From assembly GCA_015039365.1 (NCBI GenBank), contig WION01000004.1:930001-994000 (forward strand): a DNA stretch of 64,000 nt, in the 5' to 3' direction. This document shows positions 1-11,605 of the stretch, piece by piece (within the stretch, counting starts at the first letter, position 1; every line of letters starts with the position of its first letter). A program made the position numbers and the translations under genes. The DNA is from Amanita rubescens. Taxonomy: Eukaryota > Basidiomycota > Agaricomycetes > Agaricales > Amanitaceae. The notes under the pieces are model-generated. The model was not told the origin of the DNA. It searched no databases and worked only from the letters and a program-made list of their open reading frames with translations.

Positions 1-320
1 TCGAGACTTGGTGATTACCGAGGCGTAAACGTTAAACTCCAGCCGATGCAGACTCCATCAAAATGAGCCCCCAGATACGTTGGCACCGGTACCGCATGCT
101 TCCCTATGTTTCCCAGCGGTCGTGTTAAAGTCACCGCGTTCATTCCCATCGCTTCAAGTAAGCACCGTTAGCATGGGAGGCGAATGCCAAGCGACGGGGA
201 AAGATAGGGTTGAATGAATGGCTGATTTTGCAATGCATTTGCAATATGTACTAGTACACCTACATAAATTATCATAAAACACTGAGATCTTGTTATAATT
301 CACATGTACATGGATGGTCA
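1..320. other. No gene seen
   Basis: No convincing coding frame was found. The last 100 bases are AT-rich and lie just past the stop codon of the minus-strand gene that ends at 321, so they are probably its 3' untranslated region. Confidence 0.4.
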
Positions 321-2260
321 TTATCTCGCTGAACCTACGTCAGCGAGAGACGAACGAGGCCGGACCTGGCTTACGGCATTATTAACGATGCAATGGCAAG
401 GAACAAAAAGTTGACATACATCTAGGAGAGTTGGGCGTTTCAAAACTGTATGAAGGGCTTGATGCGACATGGCGTCCAACGGTGAACCAGAGCCAGTCGA
501 CGTAAGGCTTGACAAGTTTTCCCCAGTGCCATCTGTTCTCAGACTATGACTGCGAGATCTAAGGACGGATTTTGGGGGCCTTGGTGGCGCGGAGTCGGCG
601 GTTCGTGGTCTGTCACTCGCAGCAAATGGGGCCTGAGGCTTCGTGTAATGTTCTACTGGAACAGAGTCGGCGGTTCGTGGTCTCGCGCGCGCAACAAGTG
701 TGATCTGAGGCTTCGCTCCGTTTCGATCTACTGGCTGCGCAACGCGTATCTCCTCCAGAACCTCCGGCTCAGTCCATTTGGCTGGTTGTTCAACCGGTGT
801 TTCAACAGCCGTTTCAACTTCACTGTCCATAGGCGGTAGAGTTGTAGGGTAGATTGATGGTGTGGATTGCGGTGTTATGTTATCTATGCCGAGAGCATTC
901 GTTTGTGGCGTGGATGTTCGATACGACTGTGGGGTGACAGAGTTTTGCCTGTAGTCATCACCATATGACCCCTCCGTCTCGGGCAACCAGCGTCGTGATT
1001 CGGTAGTAATTTTGATTCCGGAAAATACCCTTGGCATGTAGCTGAGTGGAGTACCATGATGAGCTTTTCTTGCACTGTCCGTAGAGACACCCGGATCGTT
1101 GGATGGAGAATGCATATTTTGATCATAAAAAGGCGCCTTGTAGTCAGATTCATGATCATGACGCATGGATTGCAGAGTCATATGCCACCTGGTTTGACGT
1201 CTCGTGCGATGCACACGTCGAATAAAGTATAGCATGGATAGTAAAATACACGCCGCGATAATTCCGACGACAGCAAAAACACCGGCCACCGCCCCTGTGT
1301 TCTGGAGGAATCTGTAGAAGATGGCTCAGAGGGATAATTTGGTTAGAATGTTGTACTCCTTACGAGTTGGATCGAACCGCAGTGTCTGCAGTGGGATTTG
1401 CGTATACTTGCGTCCAGGTGACCACCGAACCATTTGAATAGGTGCTTGTAGAAAGGGCCGTCACTAGAGGCGGAGTAACGACAGAAGTAACACCATCTTC
1501 CTCCAAAGTCACGGCTACCGGCGTTGAGAAGGTAGATACTGGAGATACAGTGGTGATTTCCGTAGATGTCGGAGTGATTGTTACGACTGTGATACTCTGA
1601 ACAGTACGGAATGCATCAGTTTTGGAAGGGCTGGATGGCGGAGGAAAATCTGGGACTCCCGATGTCGACAAATTGACGGCGTCTTGAAAAAAAAATGAAG
1701 ACGATATTGCCGGAGGAGCAGTCGTAGATGGCGTAGGTGGAAATTCAACTACGGCTTTCCCAGGCATTTCTGTCTTTGTTTCCGTCGAAGATGTGCTAGA
1801 CGAGGATGAAATCCAAATGATGCAGCAGCAACGTCAAGTGGATGCATTGACGACGTACCTGTGTTTTATGGAGGTGAATGCTGGTGTTGAACTTAAAGGA
1901 GTATTAGACGAGGATGCAATCCTAACGATTCAGGTGCAGGCAACGAAAAGCAGATATTGACAACCTACCCGTGCGCAACGGACGTTAATGTTGGTGTTAA
2001 GGATGCGCCAGATGAGGATATAATACTGTCCATGCAGAAGTTGAGGGCAACGCCGAGCAATGTATTAACGACGTACACGTGTTTAGTGGAGCTCAATACC
2101 AGGGCCAATGATGTACCAGACGAGGTTGTAATGCTAGTGATGTGGCAGCGGCTGGAAGCGTCAAGCGAAGATACCGATGATGCACTTGTGTACAACCGAG
2201 GTCAATACCCTGATGACGGTACTAGAGGGATTGCATGTGGTAATCAACCTTGGTAATGAG
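321..2260 (-). CDS. Ser/Thr-rich single-pass membrane protein, 5' end unresolved
   Basis: The last exon (about 1306-321) begins with the segment NTGAVAGVFAVVGIIAACIL followed by LSMLYFIRR, a single membrane helix with a basic stop-transfer end, and continues into a Ser/Pro-rich cytoplasmic tail of roughly 300 residues. The exon upstream (about 1790-1370) is an extracellular-type Ser/Thr/Val-rich stretch with many TS, TT and SS pairs. Further upstream the coding sequence seems to run through small Ser/Thr-rich exons inside a tandem repeat at 1770-2170. This layout (Ser/Thr stalk, one helix, disordered tail) is common in Agaricomycete cell-surface proteins of unknown function and resembles wall-sensor or Axl2/Skg6-like proteins. 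No signal peptide was located, so the start could be anywhere between 2200 and 2700. Function unknown. Confidence 0.55.
1770..2170. repeat. Degenerate ~108-bp tandem repeat, about 3.5 units
   Basis: Units begin near 1847, 1957 and 2065 with variants of TTGACGACGTACCTGTG, and a partial unit lies at about 1770-1846. Read on the minus strand, each unit holds a Ser/Thr-rich piece of about 45 nt and a splice-donor-like end (for example CACAG/gtacgtcgtcaat). It then runs to an acceptor-like end (cctcgtctag) in the neighbouring unit. The repeat therefore seems to duplicate an exon together with its intron. The copies are well diverged. Confidence 0.6.
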
Positions 2261-3306
2261 TTCGAAGACACATCGTGCACAAAGGTATCCTTACTGAAAT
2301 ATGGAAGTCGTGAAAGCCGTTAGTTGACCTCGACCTATCCGAGGGACTCGAACGAAATGGGCGGTGATGATAGGGTCCCTGCCGCAAACGATCTTGCCCT
2401 GAACAGTGATTAGACGAAGTGAAAATAGAAAAGGCCTGTGCGGTTTACGTTTTCATTCTGGAGCGGCGCAGTAAATATACTCACCAGGACGACACTGATA
2501 TCTGTCAATACAGATGCCGTTGAGACGATAATGTTGCTAGATGCTAGCCTGAATCGGTAAGAGTCGAATTTTCTATCAGGAACACATTGACATAGCGAAT
2601 TCGAAAAGAATTCGAAAAACATCAGGTACCGAGCAATTGCAGTGCAGGGCAATTGTCGGCGAGTAAAACGTGCGTGGGTCAGGGTTGAAGGGACTTACCA
2701 GGGCTTTGCTAATTCAAGCCTGTGCCAATCGCCTCACAAACGGCGCGAAAGTGAGGGAAAAGCTGGCGAGGCATGGTTTCGAGGTTTATACCTCGGTCTC
2801 CTAGTCTAACCGGGGGGTTTCACGCGTCTGTTGCGGATTGAGTCGATAGACGCTCCACATTCACAAGCGATGAATCGATGACTTATCATCTACTCACCAC
2901 ATGATACACAATAGCTAGACCAAATGCGGCGATCGGCAATAATGATCCGGTGACATACGGCAAACCACATTGTGTCCACCTTATGACGCGTAAACCAATT
3001 TCAATTAAAATACACTATCCATATGGATGATGATAATTAGAAGTTTCTACAAGGATTCTAGTCTGTTACAGAACTGACATGAGTAGTGCATGACTTGGTG
3101 TGAAATTAAATGCTGTGGATTTGGCCCAGGAATCATCCCAGGTGCTTACGATAAAGCAGAAATTTGTAAGGTATAGCATAAGATGGGTATGAAATATTCG
3201 GCGATGTTTACCAAGAGATCCCGATTCCTAGACCGCATGATGAACTTCGGCTGTGCAACTCGGATCAGAAAATACTTTCTTTACTCACCATTATACCATT
3301 GAAGGT
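2261..3306. other. Intergenic or unresolved 5' region
   Basis: Only weak frames are present. A minus-strand frame at 2410-2560 reads Ser/Val-rich (ASSNIIVSTASVLTDISV) and ends at a gtgagt donor-like site, so it may be an upstream exon of the membrane protein gene. A short hairpin-like element (cgaggtttatacctcg) sits near 2779. Nothing recognisable was found in 2880-3240. Confidence 0.35.
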
Positions 3307-4386
3307 CTAGCAGCATTTCCCACCAGGAACCCATCTTCTCAGTTTAACCGTCGCTCGCCGCCTGCTTGCGCTAGAACTTCCGAAGCTCAATCGACTAGAG
3401 CTGTTGACTCGTCTGAGCGCTCGGTCTCCATAGCTCACTCCGCTGCCGGCTTTCTCTGGATCTAGTGCTCCCGACTCAATTGCTAATAGGATGGCGCGTG
3501 CAGCCAACAGAAATGGAGCCTCAACGTTGTCACCTGACAAAGATGATGCTTCTAGGAAATGAACGTCTAGGGACGGAAGTGTGAATGACAGGCAAATGAC
3601 GTTAACCCGCAAACAAACCGTTTTCTGCTGCCCATCTACTTGCCTCCGTCCATTCTACTTCTCTCTCTTCCTCGCGGTCCGACTTATTTCCCACCATGAC
3701 AGTGACTAAATGAGGGCTTGCTAACGCCCTGGCATCAGCGAGCCATCTGGGCAAATTCATAAACGATTCCCGACTTGGACGGAGAGATGAATTGCAAAAC
3801 GGTGAGGGGCCGATTGGAACGCACTTCGTTATATCATAAACCAAAATAGCGCCTGCAGCGCCGCGGTAGTAACTTCGGGTAACAGACCTTCATAGGTTGT
3901 GAGAAGTCATTCTATTTGCGCAAGAACCGGCAAACCTAAATCGTTCTTGTCCGGCGGTATCCCATAGCTAGTCTAGGGTTAGTATATCATCCGCAGCAAA
4001 GACGGCTGTCCGACCTGTAGCTTTATTCTCTTTTCACCAAGCTTAACTGTTCGACTTGAAAACTCTACACCGATAGTGTGTTGTGAATGTTCCTTGACTG
4101 GAACCAATTGACATAAATTGAATGAGACATCGGTAATGATGACGACTGACAGGCATTGTGCGTGAAGTGGTGCAGTAGACATGATTTTCCGGTTCCGGCA
4201 TCTCCTATAAGAAACGGTTGATGAATAGGTTGTCGGGAACCGGGAAACAAGGATACCAATTATGATGTATTTCATCAAGAAATCTGGGGAAATGAACACT
4301 CAAAGTGAGTCGATGAGAGGAAGGTTGAGAATACCGTATGTTTCTAACAATTCAGTTGCGTCTCCATCGTAATCATGGAAGGGCAT
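3307..4386 (-). CDS. rab4: Rab4-type small GTPase
   Basis: Rab GTPase of the Rab4 subfamily, expected on early or recycling endosomes where it controls vesicle return to the plasma membrane. The protein is assembled from about six exons. It starts MPFHDYDG, followed by ETYDFLMKY and the P-loop [11 protein letters not shown], the Rab4-like effector stretch [20 protein letters not shown], the switch II motif [10 protein letters not shown], then [16 protein letters not shown], the nucleotide-base motif GNKSD and a SAL-like motif (EASSLSG). The C-terminus ends GGKCC, a dual geranylgeranylation signal. The ATG at 4386 was chosen because a phase-1 splice from it joins ETY to DFLMKY, matching Rab4 N-termini. 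All GTP-binding motifs are present, so the gene looks functional. Confidence 0.9.
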
Positions 4387-4503
4387 TTCAGAGAATAAAA
4401 TAAGCTGAAAAGCGGGTGAATAAGCGTTTGCCGTCGCGCCTCATGCCGGTGGGCTTCCTCTGCATTCGCAACAACCAATCACGTGTATTCGATAGCACAG
4501 CCA

Positions 4504-6050
4504 CTACCAGCCTTTCCACGGTACCCATATGTCTACCACTGTTCGTCCACCGTCCACATTCTTATCAACTACGTAGTACCATGGATATGCCTGCAAATTC
4601 TTAGTTTCCTGTCTTGCTTCGAATTTCACACTTACAGCCGCAATCAAGCATGCATGCTGTCCGATGATGTCAACCGTCTCCCCGAGTTCCAGCCCTGGGC
4701 CGCCTTCTTGGGTTCTAACTAAAATACCGTGCTCCTGAGACATACGCGCCAACCACCACGACTTTCCTACCACTCGGCCATATCCACCGGATAGTCCATT
4801 ATCTTTGCTAAACGCGATAGCGCCAGCATCGATCAATGCCTCGTCCTCGCCGCTTGCACCCCGTCCTGGATAAAGTGAGATGACTGTGGCTCTGACACGC
4901 TGCGCTACGTGTAGCCCATCTACCATTCCGGTATGTTCTTGTTGCAGGTCTAACATCGGATAATTCCCTTAGTCGTATGATAAATAAATGATACTTTACA
5001 AAACTCATTGCACCGGGATCTTACCAGCGTGAAGCTCCAGAGTGCCAAAAAGCTCTTCGGTCAATATTTGTCGAGTTTCAGCATTAGCGGCATGGGCAGT
5101 GGGGGTGGATCCGACAGACAGAACGAAGGGATTTTGAACAGGTTGCAAGTCTGGGAATTTCGATAACTCGTCTAGAGCAATGCGGGCTGCTAAGTTGACG
5201 CTTTGCACTTCTTGAGAAAGAAAGCAGGATGCCTCGGAGACAGAAGTCGAGAAATACGAGTTACCGGCATGGGCGTAGAACCCATAAATCATCACGTTCG
5301 GGGAGACGTAAATGGCCCGGAGGAGGTCTCGGAACTCGGGAGATGTAGGGACCATACCAGCACGGCTGTGATTAAGGTGAGATCACAGTCTTCTTTGGTA
5401 TTAACGAACGAACTTTTGACCGCCGTTGATCTTGACGAAAGCGGACCAACGCCTTTGGGTTCCTTGACTTCTTTCAAACTCGTCCAAGCAATGCACCTGT
5501 CCTGGATGATCTATTAGCACACGGAAAACGCCACCCTCCGTCGCCATGATATCTGAAATTGTTGCCATATCGGCAATCTTGTTAGGTGCCAGAGGCAACC
5601 CATACAGAATCTACACGATCCAGTGAGCGATATTGATGACCGAATGTTGGTGAAGACGAGCATCTTTGACTGTCCCATCTTTCACAAGACCCGCTTGTAC
5701 CACTTCCCAGGCTTCCAACATGGTTGAAACGATAACGGCGTCAGCATGGTCTTCTCCAGAAGTGAGCTGTAGTTTGGTGCCTTCCGTGGTCTATATGTCA
5801 CAGAATGAACATCACAATGGCAGTTGTCGAGGTCTAGGTTTATTACCTTGTGGGTCTTTAAGTGAGATCGGAATCTGGCACCCCATTCTTTTGAAGCGCG
5901 AAGCATCTTGGTGCAATTCTCAGCGAAGGTAGCCCTATCCACGATGAATGCCGGTGTCCTCAGGCTGTCCAACGGTTTACCGACGTATGTTTCGCATAAA
6001 GCGCTCTTGTCTGGACGGAGCAGGAGACGATGGGGTGTCGTAGTTTGCAT
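4504..6050 (-). CDS. DSD1: D-serine dehydratase (fold-type III PLP enzyme)
   Basis: Eukaryotic-type D-serine ammonia-lyase, which converts D-serine to pyruvate and ammonia using pyridoxal phosphate and zinc. The N-terminus carries LDSLRTPAFIVDRATFAENC and the alanine-racemase-like lysine motif HLKTHK. Middle exons carry VAPNKIAD-type, IDHPGQV and VKINGGQK, then YGFYAHAGNSY and FVLSVGSTPTA. The C-terminal domain shows RATVISLYPGRG, DAGAIAFSKD, GYGRVVG, RMSQEHGIL and GQHACLIAA, whose His-X-Cys pair is the zinc ligand in this family, and ends DIWVPWKGW. The ATG at 6050 (MQTTTPHRL) is the only in-frame ATG upstream of the domain. Exons join in frame and no break is seen. Confidence 0.9.
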
Positions 6051-6199
6051 CGTGATCAGAGACAACAATGGCACGGATATCGGTTCGAAGATGTTATTGC
6101 CACGTCGCGGCCCGACGTTTTGGTTGGTAATTAGGGCATGTCAAAACATTGTGATCAGCTATTATATTACCGAGTACTTGACAAGACCATTAAGTACTT

Positions 6200-7050
6200 G
6201 AGCACTCAATCGCCGGCGCCTTTTCTGGTGACATCACTACTTTCCTGCTCATCGCCGATGACTTTTGTCCAGGTCTGATCGCTTTCGGCGCGTTTCACAT
6301 TCATGACAAGGGATATTATTCGTGGCAATTCTTATTTTGGATGAGGGCGGTGCCACGTAACGTTCGCAATTTTTGTGTCGTTCTGGCTTCCACCATCGTC
6401 GTAGTCGTGGCGGTTGTTGAACGCGAAGGAGAAAGAGATTGCTCGAGCCCGTATTCTCGCGGATTTTTCTGTCGCTGTCAAAGAGAAACTTAACATTCGT
6501 GATGTTTTTAGACCCCGTCTATTGGCAAGATTTTTCGTTCTCCAGTGAGCTCAACTTCACTCTATTCGCTGCTCAAGCCTTGGTCTGTCCGTCTTTGGGA
6601 GTCCCACTTGCCACTTCCTTCCGCAGATAGTTGCAAGTCTGGGATATTCAACCGTCTGATTGCTATTGCCAACTCGGCCGGTCTCATCTCTACAAATGTC
6701 TTCAGAGCACAAAGACGCACCCAATCATGTTTCTTATCATGCGAATTCCTTTTCGCTGCGCTTAGTAACTTCATAGCCCTTGCAACATCTGGTCAATGAA
6801 TATTTCAACACATAAGTTTGCTGACCAACAATGTGAAAACTGCTTTCGGAGGCTTTTGCTTGATCCTTGTCGCTAGGCAAATTTTCATGGCCAAACTTTT
6901 TAAGAGGCAAATGCTGACAACAATACTAGTACTGGTCTTTGGATCCACTGGGAGAATAGAGAACAGGGCGTCAATATCACTGCCTCAGATATTGACACTG
7001 AGGTTGTTGGGCAAGGCCCTCGGTGTTCGTCGTTCAGATACATGTATTAG
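6200..7050 (+). pseudogene. Decayed MFS transporter (Dal5/allantoate permease-like)
   Basis: Recognisable pieces of one anion:cation symporter-type MFS protein lie in order but in different frames and with stops. From 6272 the frame reads GLIAFGAFHIHDKGYYSWQF, the segment normally before helix 6 in this family. From about 6350 it reads TFAIFVSFWLPPSS and, after a stop, NAKEKEIARARILADFSVAV. Around 6615 it reads FLPQIVASLGYSTV, matching the usual start of the second half. The C-terminal tail ends SFRYMY then a stop at 7048-7050, a typical tail for the family. The N-terminal half is missing and several stops and shifts separate the blocks. I infer a truncated, non-functional relic; parts of the shifts could be lost introns. 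Confidence 0.6.
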
Positions 7051-7456
7051 GATAAGAGGATCAGCCGCGAAATTACATTCTCCACGGTTTGTTACCTAAC
7101 GTGATATCCTACGGCTTTTGTTAGTTCAGACAAGCAGGAAGGAGCCTCTGTTGTTTACCCTCAGCCCGTGTTACCAGAACCGTGAATAACGCATCGCGTA
7201 ACTTCAATGAAATATCAGGCGAATCATAGTTTTCAACGACGATGGTATTAGCAATGAACCTGCCTATGAAAAGTAACCGGCCGCGATAAAACCATCAGAT
7301 TTTAGATCTGGACAACCATTATGAATTTAGAGAAAAACACCCAGAGAAAATAAAATAGACTGAACAAATGAATTCGATCGTGGCTGTATCTGCGTCGAAT
7401 ACGAAATTCAGTAGCTTCTGAAAATTAACCATGTCAATCCTTCCTCGAATTCCTTC
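7051..7456. other. No gene seen
   Basis: AT-rich intergenic stretch between the MFS relic and the stop codon of the RBM39-type gene. No conserved frame was found; the right part is probably the 3' untranslated region of the minus-strand neighbour. Confidence 0.4.
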
Positions 7457-9644
7457 TTACTGGTGCGCCTGCATTATGGCATCCGAAATGAAGTTTGCAC
7501 CGACTTGTTTACCACCAAACCAACGGCCGTTGAGTCCTTGAATGGCCTTCTTGGCGGACTCGATCGAGCCGAATTTAACGTATATTTCCCCCTGTGCTCG
7601 GTTCCGTCAGCGAGATTAATAAGATGTAAAACAACCCGACGTGCCTGCGAGTCTTTTTCTACTTTAATTGCCTCGACCTTGCCATATTGACCCTCGCATT
7701 CTTGTTTCACTTCCTCGGCAAGATCCTTTTCCCAATTGTGCTCCGTCTCTCTATTGAAATCTTTAGTTGCTTTTGTTGGGGAGAAACAATTGGCGTACTC
7801 TTCAGGATCAAACATGTTCTTTAATAGGACTGAGCGTGATTGCATAGCCTGAGGTATATTTGGCTTCGTGCTGCTGGACTATGTCATACACAGAAGGCAA
7901 TTTAGCTTGTTGCACTTACATCGGCTCCAGTCTCGGTGTTGGTTCAATCCTAGCAAGTTTCTGCATTAGCGCTTGACGTGACGCAGCGTTCAAGTTACCA
8001 CCTGTGACAGTTAGATGTAGCGGCAACAGAACTGAAGAGTCTCACCGCCTGCTTCATCCAAGGAATCTTGTTGTGTATAGCGGGTAGAGCCTTTTTCATG
8101 GACAGTATTCACGCGTAACTAGTCATGATCAAACGTAAATAACTCAAAAAGCAGTCAGTAACCCGTATGAGTACATACCGTGCGGCCCGCAAGTTCGAAC
8201 CCTTCCATTTGTTCGAGCGCCATTCTGGCGTCTTCTGACCTTTTGTACCTAAAGATTTTTCTTCGATTTCTGGGAAAAGCACTTGTAAGTGGGTGAACTT
8301 ACTGCACGAATGCATAGCCTTTGCTTCGACCTGTCATAGGATCCCTGTGAAGATCGACGAACTCAAGTTCACCAAATGGTTCGAAAACCTGTTTGATATC
8401 TGATTCTGTGAGATTGAAATGCAAGGATCCGACATATAACCTGTCGCAGTATTTAAGCCATCATGTCATTTTCGGAAGCGAACTCTCACTACATTGCGCC
8501 ATGCGGCGCACTGACGCCAGGTGGAAGATTCAAGTTACTGTGTCCAATAGTTAACGTCATAGGACTTGAAACTAGCTCCCGGCTCACCCATCGCCTGGAT
8601 GAAGTTTGTTCCTCTCTGATTCAGTATGCTGTACCACGATAGGAAGACCCATCACAACAGTCCCGGACAGGCCAATAGCCTTATCAACAAGATCTATAGT
8701 ACGGAACTCAACATAGCCGATGCTACAAGGCTTCAGTGAATTAGTAGAAGCACTGAAAGTCTAGACTGACCCCTTCGAGCGGCGCGATAGCCTGTCTGTT
8801 ACAATTCTTGAATCCATAACTGTTCCTTCTCCGAGTTTGTCTTCAAAGAAATATCCCAGATCACGAGCAGTCAAACGCGCGGCCAGTTGAGATACAAAGA
8901 CAGATCGAGCTTCCGAATCGTCTTCTTTGGGCTCATCAGGATTATAGTCTTCTGGGGTATCGTATACAGGCGATGGCCGTCTGAAAATATAATTTACTAA
9001 GGCATAAGGCATTATCCTACCCAGAAAGACTTACTTGAAGGGTGGAGGAGGGCTCTTCGTTGAAAGGCGGCGGGCTTTGAAGTCATCGTCTTCATCATAT
9101 TGACGTTTGCGATCACGCCTAGAATCTCTGTAACGAGGGCGTTCGTCAAATTCGTCTCGACGATCCCGAGAACGGTCACTGAGGGGGCTGTCCTTGATAG
9201 CACCTCCATCTTCGAGGCCGTCATCTTCACGTTTCCTCTTGACGCGGTCACCTTGTTCTCCTGTTTCATCTAGCTCATCCCTCTTTCTTCTTCTGTCTCG
9301 TTCCTCGCGGTCGCGGTGGCTATGCCTACTCTCAGCTCTTCGCTTCTCGCCACGGTGCTTATCATCACGGCGTTTATCTCTGTTGTGTCGGTCCCGAGAC
9401 TTGTCGCGGTAGGCACGTTCGCTGCCACGGTCACGACTGCGGCTTCTTTTCCTTCTATCATCATCGTAATGTTTTTCCCTCCTTTCTTTGTCTCTAGAAA
9501 GGGACCGATGAGATCTTCTGGTCCGGAGGGTGTCAGTTGAGTGGTTACGAGAACTATAAGAATATATGCGCGTTCAGCAGACGTAAGACTAAATAATGGT
9601 ATCACGACTTACGATTGGCGCGCAGGAGAATTATCCAAGTCCAT
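7457..9644 (-). CDS. rsd1: RBM39/CAPER-type splicing factor (RS domain and RRMs)
   Basis: Nuclear pre-mRNA splicing factor of the CC1-like family (human RBM39, S. pombe Rsd1). The protein starts MDLDNSPAR and continues into a long Arg/Ser/Asp-rich RS region with repeated DRDRR-type runs (9640-9030). RRM1 starts near 8930 with EARSVFVSQLAARLTARDL and SRRSKG; RRM2 follows (8590-8340, ending near GYAFVQ) and a linker with the U2AF-homology RRM3 at 7850-7457. The latter shows LLKNMFDPEE, NWEKDLAEEVKQEC and GEIYVKFGSIESAKKAIQGL, ending NGRWFGGKQVGANFISD and QAHQ. At least eight short introns are needed. The order and spacing match the family; exon borders in RRM2 are the least certain. Confidence 0.88.
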
Positions 9645-9746
9645 TTTTCACTAGACGAGGTTGCGCAATGGAGATAAGTTGACTATTTGGTCGCAACGAG
9701 GGAAGGGATGGCGGACGTAAGTTTTAGTAGTCCCCTGTGTAAACAA

Positions 9747-11216
9747 CTACAAACAATTCCGTAATAGTTTGGCCCGGACTCGCTTCTCCGCCTGTACAAG
9801 CTCCGTCTCTTCTGTTTTACGATAAAGCTCGTTCAAGGGGTTCTCGAGCCCTTCTTTCTCAAGATCTTTCTCAATCCGTGAAAATTTCTTGCAAAACTCT
9901 CCGTTGAGCACCTGCTTAACGTCAGATGTAGATTGTAGAATCTTACGACGTACTCACCTGGTTGTACAAGATGTCTTTGAAATGTGTTCTAGTCTTTTCT
10001 CCATCCAAAGCTAGGGCACCACTGAGCTGCCCGAATTGAGAAACAATTGAGTGGTGCTTTAGCTGGCGCCATGTCGGTTATGGGTAAAAAGATATTGACA
10101 ACAACCCACTTGATGAATAAATCCATCCTCAGCTGCACGTTCAAATATCTCGGCAGGCTCTTTCGACATCCACCTGGGAACGCTGTCAAATGATCGTGCA
10201 TCTCGTTGACATGACCTACAACTCATAGCACAATGCTTCGTCTGAGCAGCCCGCCTCTTTCAAGACATTAACCGCTTCTCTAAAAATCGTCAGGCCCGAC
10301 TGATGGACAGGATATCTTAGGAACTACCTGAAGAGCATGATAATGTTCGGCCACAAAGCTTGTTCTATCAAGGCGGATTCGTCGGTTCTTAGAATCATGT
10401 ATGTAATAGACTTCACCGTAACTCACCTGCAAAAAGGTCCAGCGTAGTCTCCTCGCGTGCAGAGGATGCTATTGCTCCCCCTTTCGTAGCACCAATCCCC
10501 CGTGCAACGGCCAGCGCAGTCTCAAGAGCATTCCCTGAACCATCTTGCTCGACGGAAACAAAGCAGGGGTAGCCTATACCCTTCTGATAAAGAGATCGCA
10601 CGGAAGATCCAATCATCCTGGACAGGTGTCAATGGAGTCTTTAAATGAGATTGCGTCTACCTCGGTGCCACCATGACAACATCCTGCCCTGTCGAAAACT
10701 TGAGGAGCTTGAAATATACATTATAGCCACTGGCAACGACGATCGTCACAGTTTGCTTCAAATAGGGAGCAAATTGCTCATTGAAGACATTTGGCTGCAC
10801 TTGATCAGGAATAAGGAGGAATAATACTATTGCGTTGTCAGGCTTTCAGGGGCCCTTTGTCCTGACTTGACGCTCACCATCTGCCACTGCGGCTGCCTTG
10901 GAAAAATCGTTTTCAACATTGAAACCTTTCGATTTCGCGTCTACAGCATAAGAATCGTCGCGATTGGCAATAAGTATTCTTTCATTTGGTATCATATCTC
11001 GTAAATTTTGCGCCTGTGCTGCTCCCTGATTCCCAAAGCTGAAATGATATCGAATGTTTGATTCTCATCTTTGGAAGTCTACACACCCCAGGAATACGAT
11101 TTGCTTATCATCCAGCGCTTGAACATTGGCATCCGAATCATAAAATCTGTATATCGCGTCAACTTTCAGAATCCAATTGGTAAAAGCTAGTTAATCTCTC
11201 ACATCTTTGCAGACAT
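9747..11216 (-). CDS. Ketol-acid reductoisomerase-like enzyme without mitochondrial presequence
   Basis: Related to acetohydroxy-acid isomeroreductase (IlvC/Ilv5), which performs the second common step of valine and isoleucine synthesis with NADPH. The Rossmann motif is IVFLGFGNQGAAQAQNLRD, followed by IPNERILIANRDDS, FLLIPDQVQP and VVMVAPRMIG. The helical domain carries FVSVEQDGSGNALETALAVA and RGIGATKGGAIASS, then DLFAGE. The C-terminus ends with a charged helix (RIEKDLEKEG, RKTEETELVQAEKR). The predicted start MSAKI is a 14-nt coding exon spliced straight into the nucleotide-binding domain, so no transit peptide is visible, unlike typical fungal Ilv5. The sequence also diverges from canonical KARI, so this may be a paralogue with another 2-keto substrate or a cytosolic role. 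Confidence 0.75.
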
Positions 11217-11605
11217 GGTTTGGTTTATTCAAAAAAATCACTGGACCTTTCAAGGTTATGTGAATCACTTTTCCAAATGCTGGTCAGACAATGAGAAGGA
11301 TCAGGTTCTTTAGAGTTATTTTATTAATCAAGTCATGAGTTCACCGGAGAAGCGTGCTTCACGAGAATCACCGGGCCGTCGCTCCAGCCGATGGGACTCG
11401 CAACATTTGCGTCTGAAGCGCCGAAACCCACAAGTTAACCAGCGTGCGAGAATTCCTGCCATCAAGGTTCTTGGATCACGCAATATGGGTACAGATGTAC
11501 AGCATCGAATTCAAAATCATGAAGCTACGGACCAAAGGAGTGTGAATAGGTTTACAGGGGTACGCGCAAGAACAGAGCCAAAGATAAATAGCTGTGCACA
11601 ACCAA
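11217..11605. other. Non-coding: PEX16 3' end and promoter of the reductoisomerase gene
   Basis: Between the predicted PEX16 stop and the start of the next minus-strand gene. A 100-codon plus-strand open frame at 11335-11637 overlaps the PEX16 end, has no recognisable domain and is most likely chance. Confidence 0.45.

Noticed and set aside
546..839. Plus-strand open frame of 97 codons
   Set aside because: It is antisense to the tail exon of the Ser/Thr-rich membrane protein and follows that exon's repeats.
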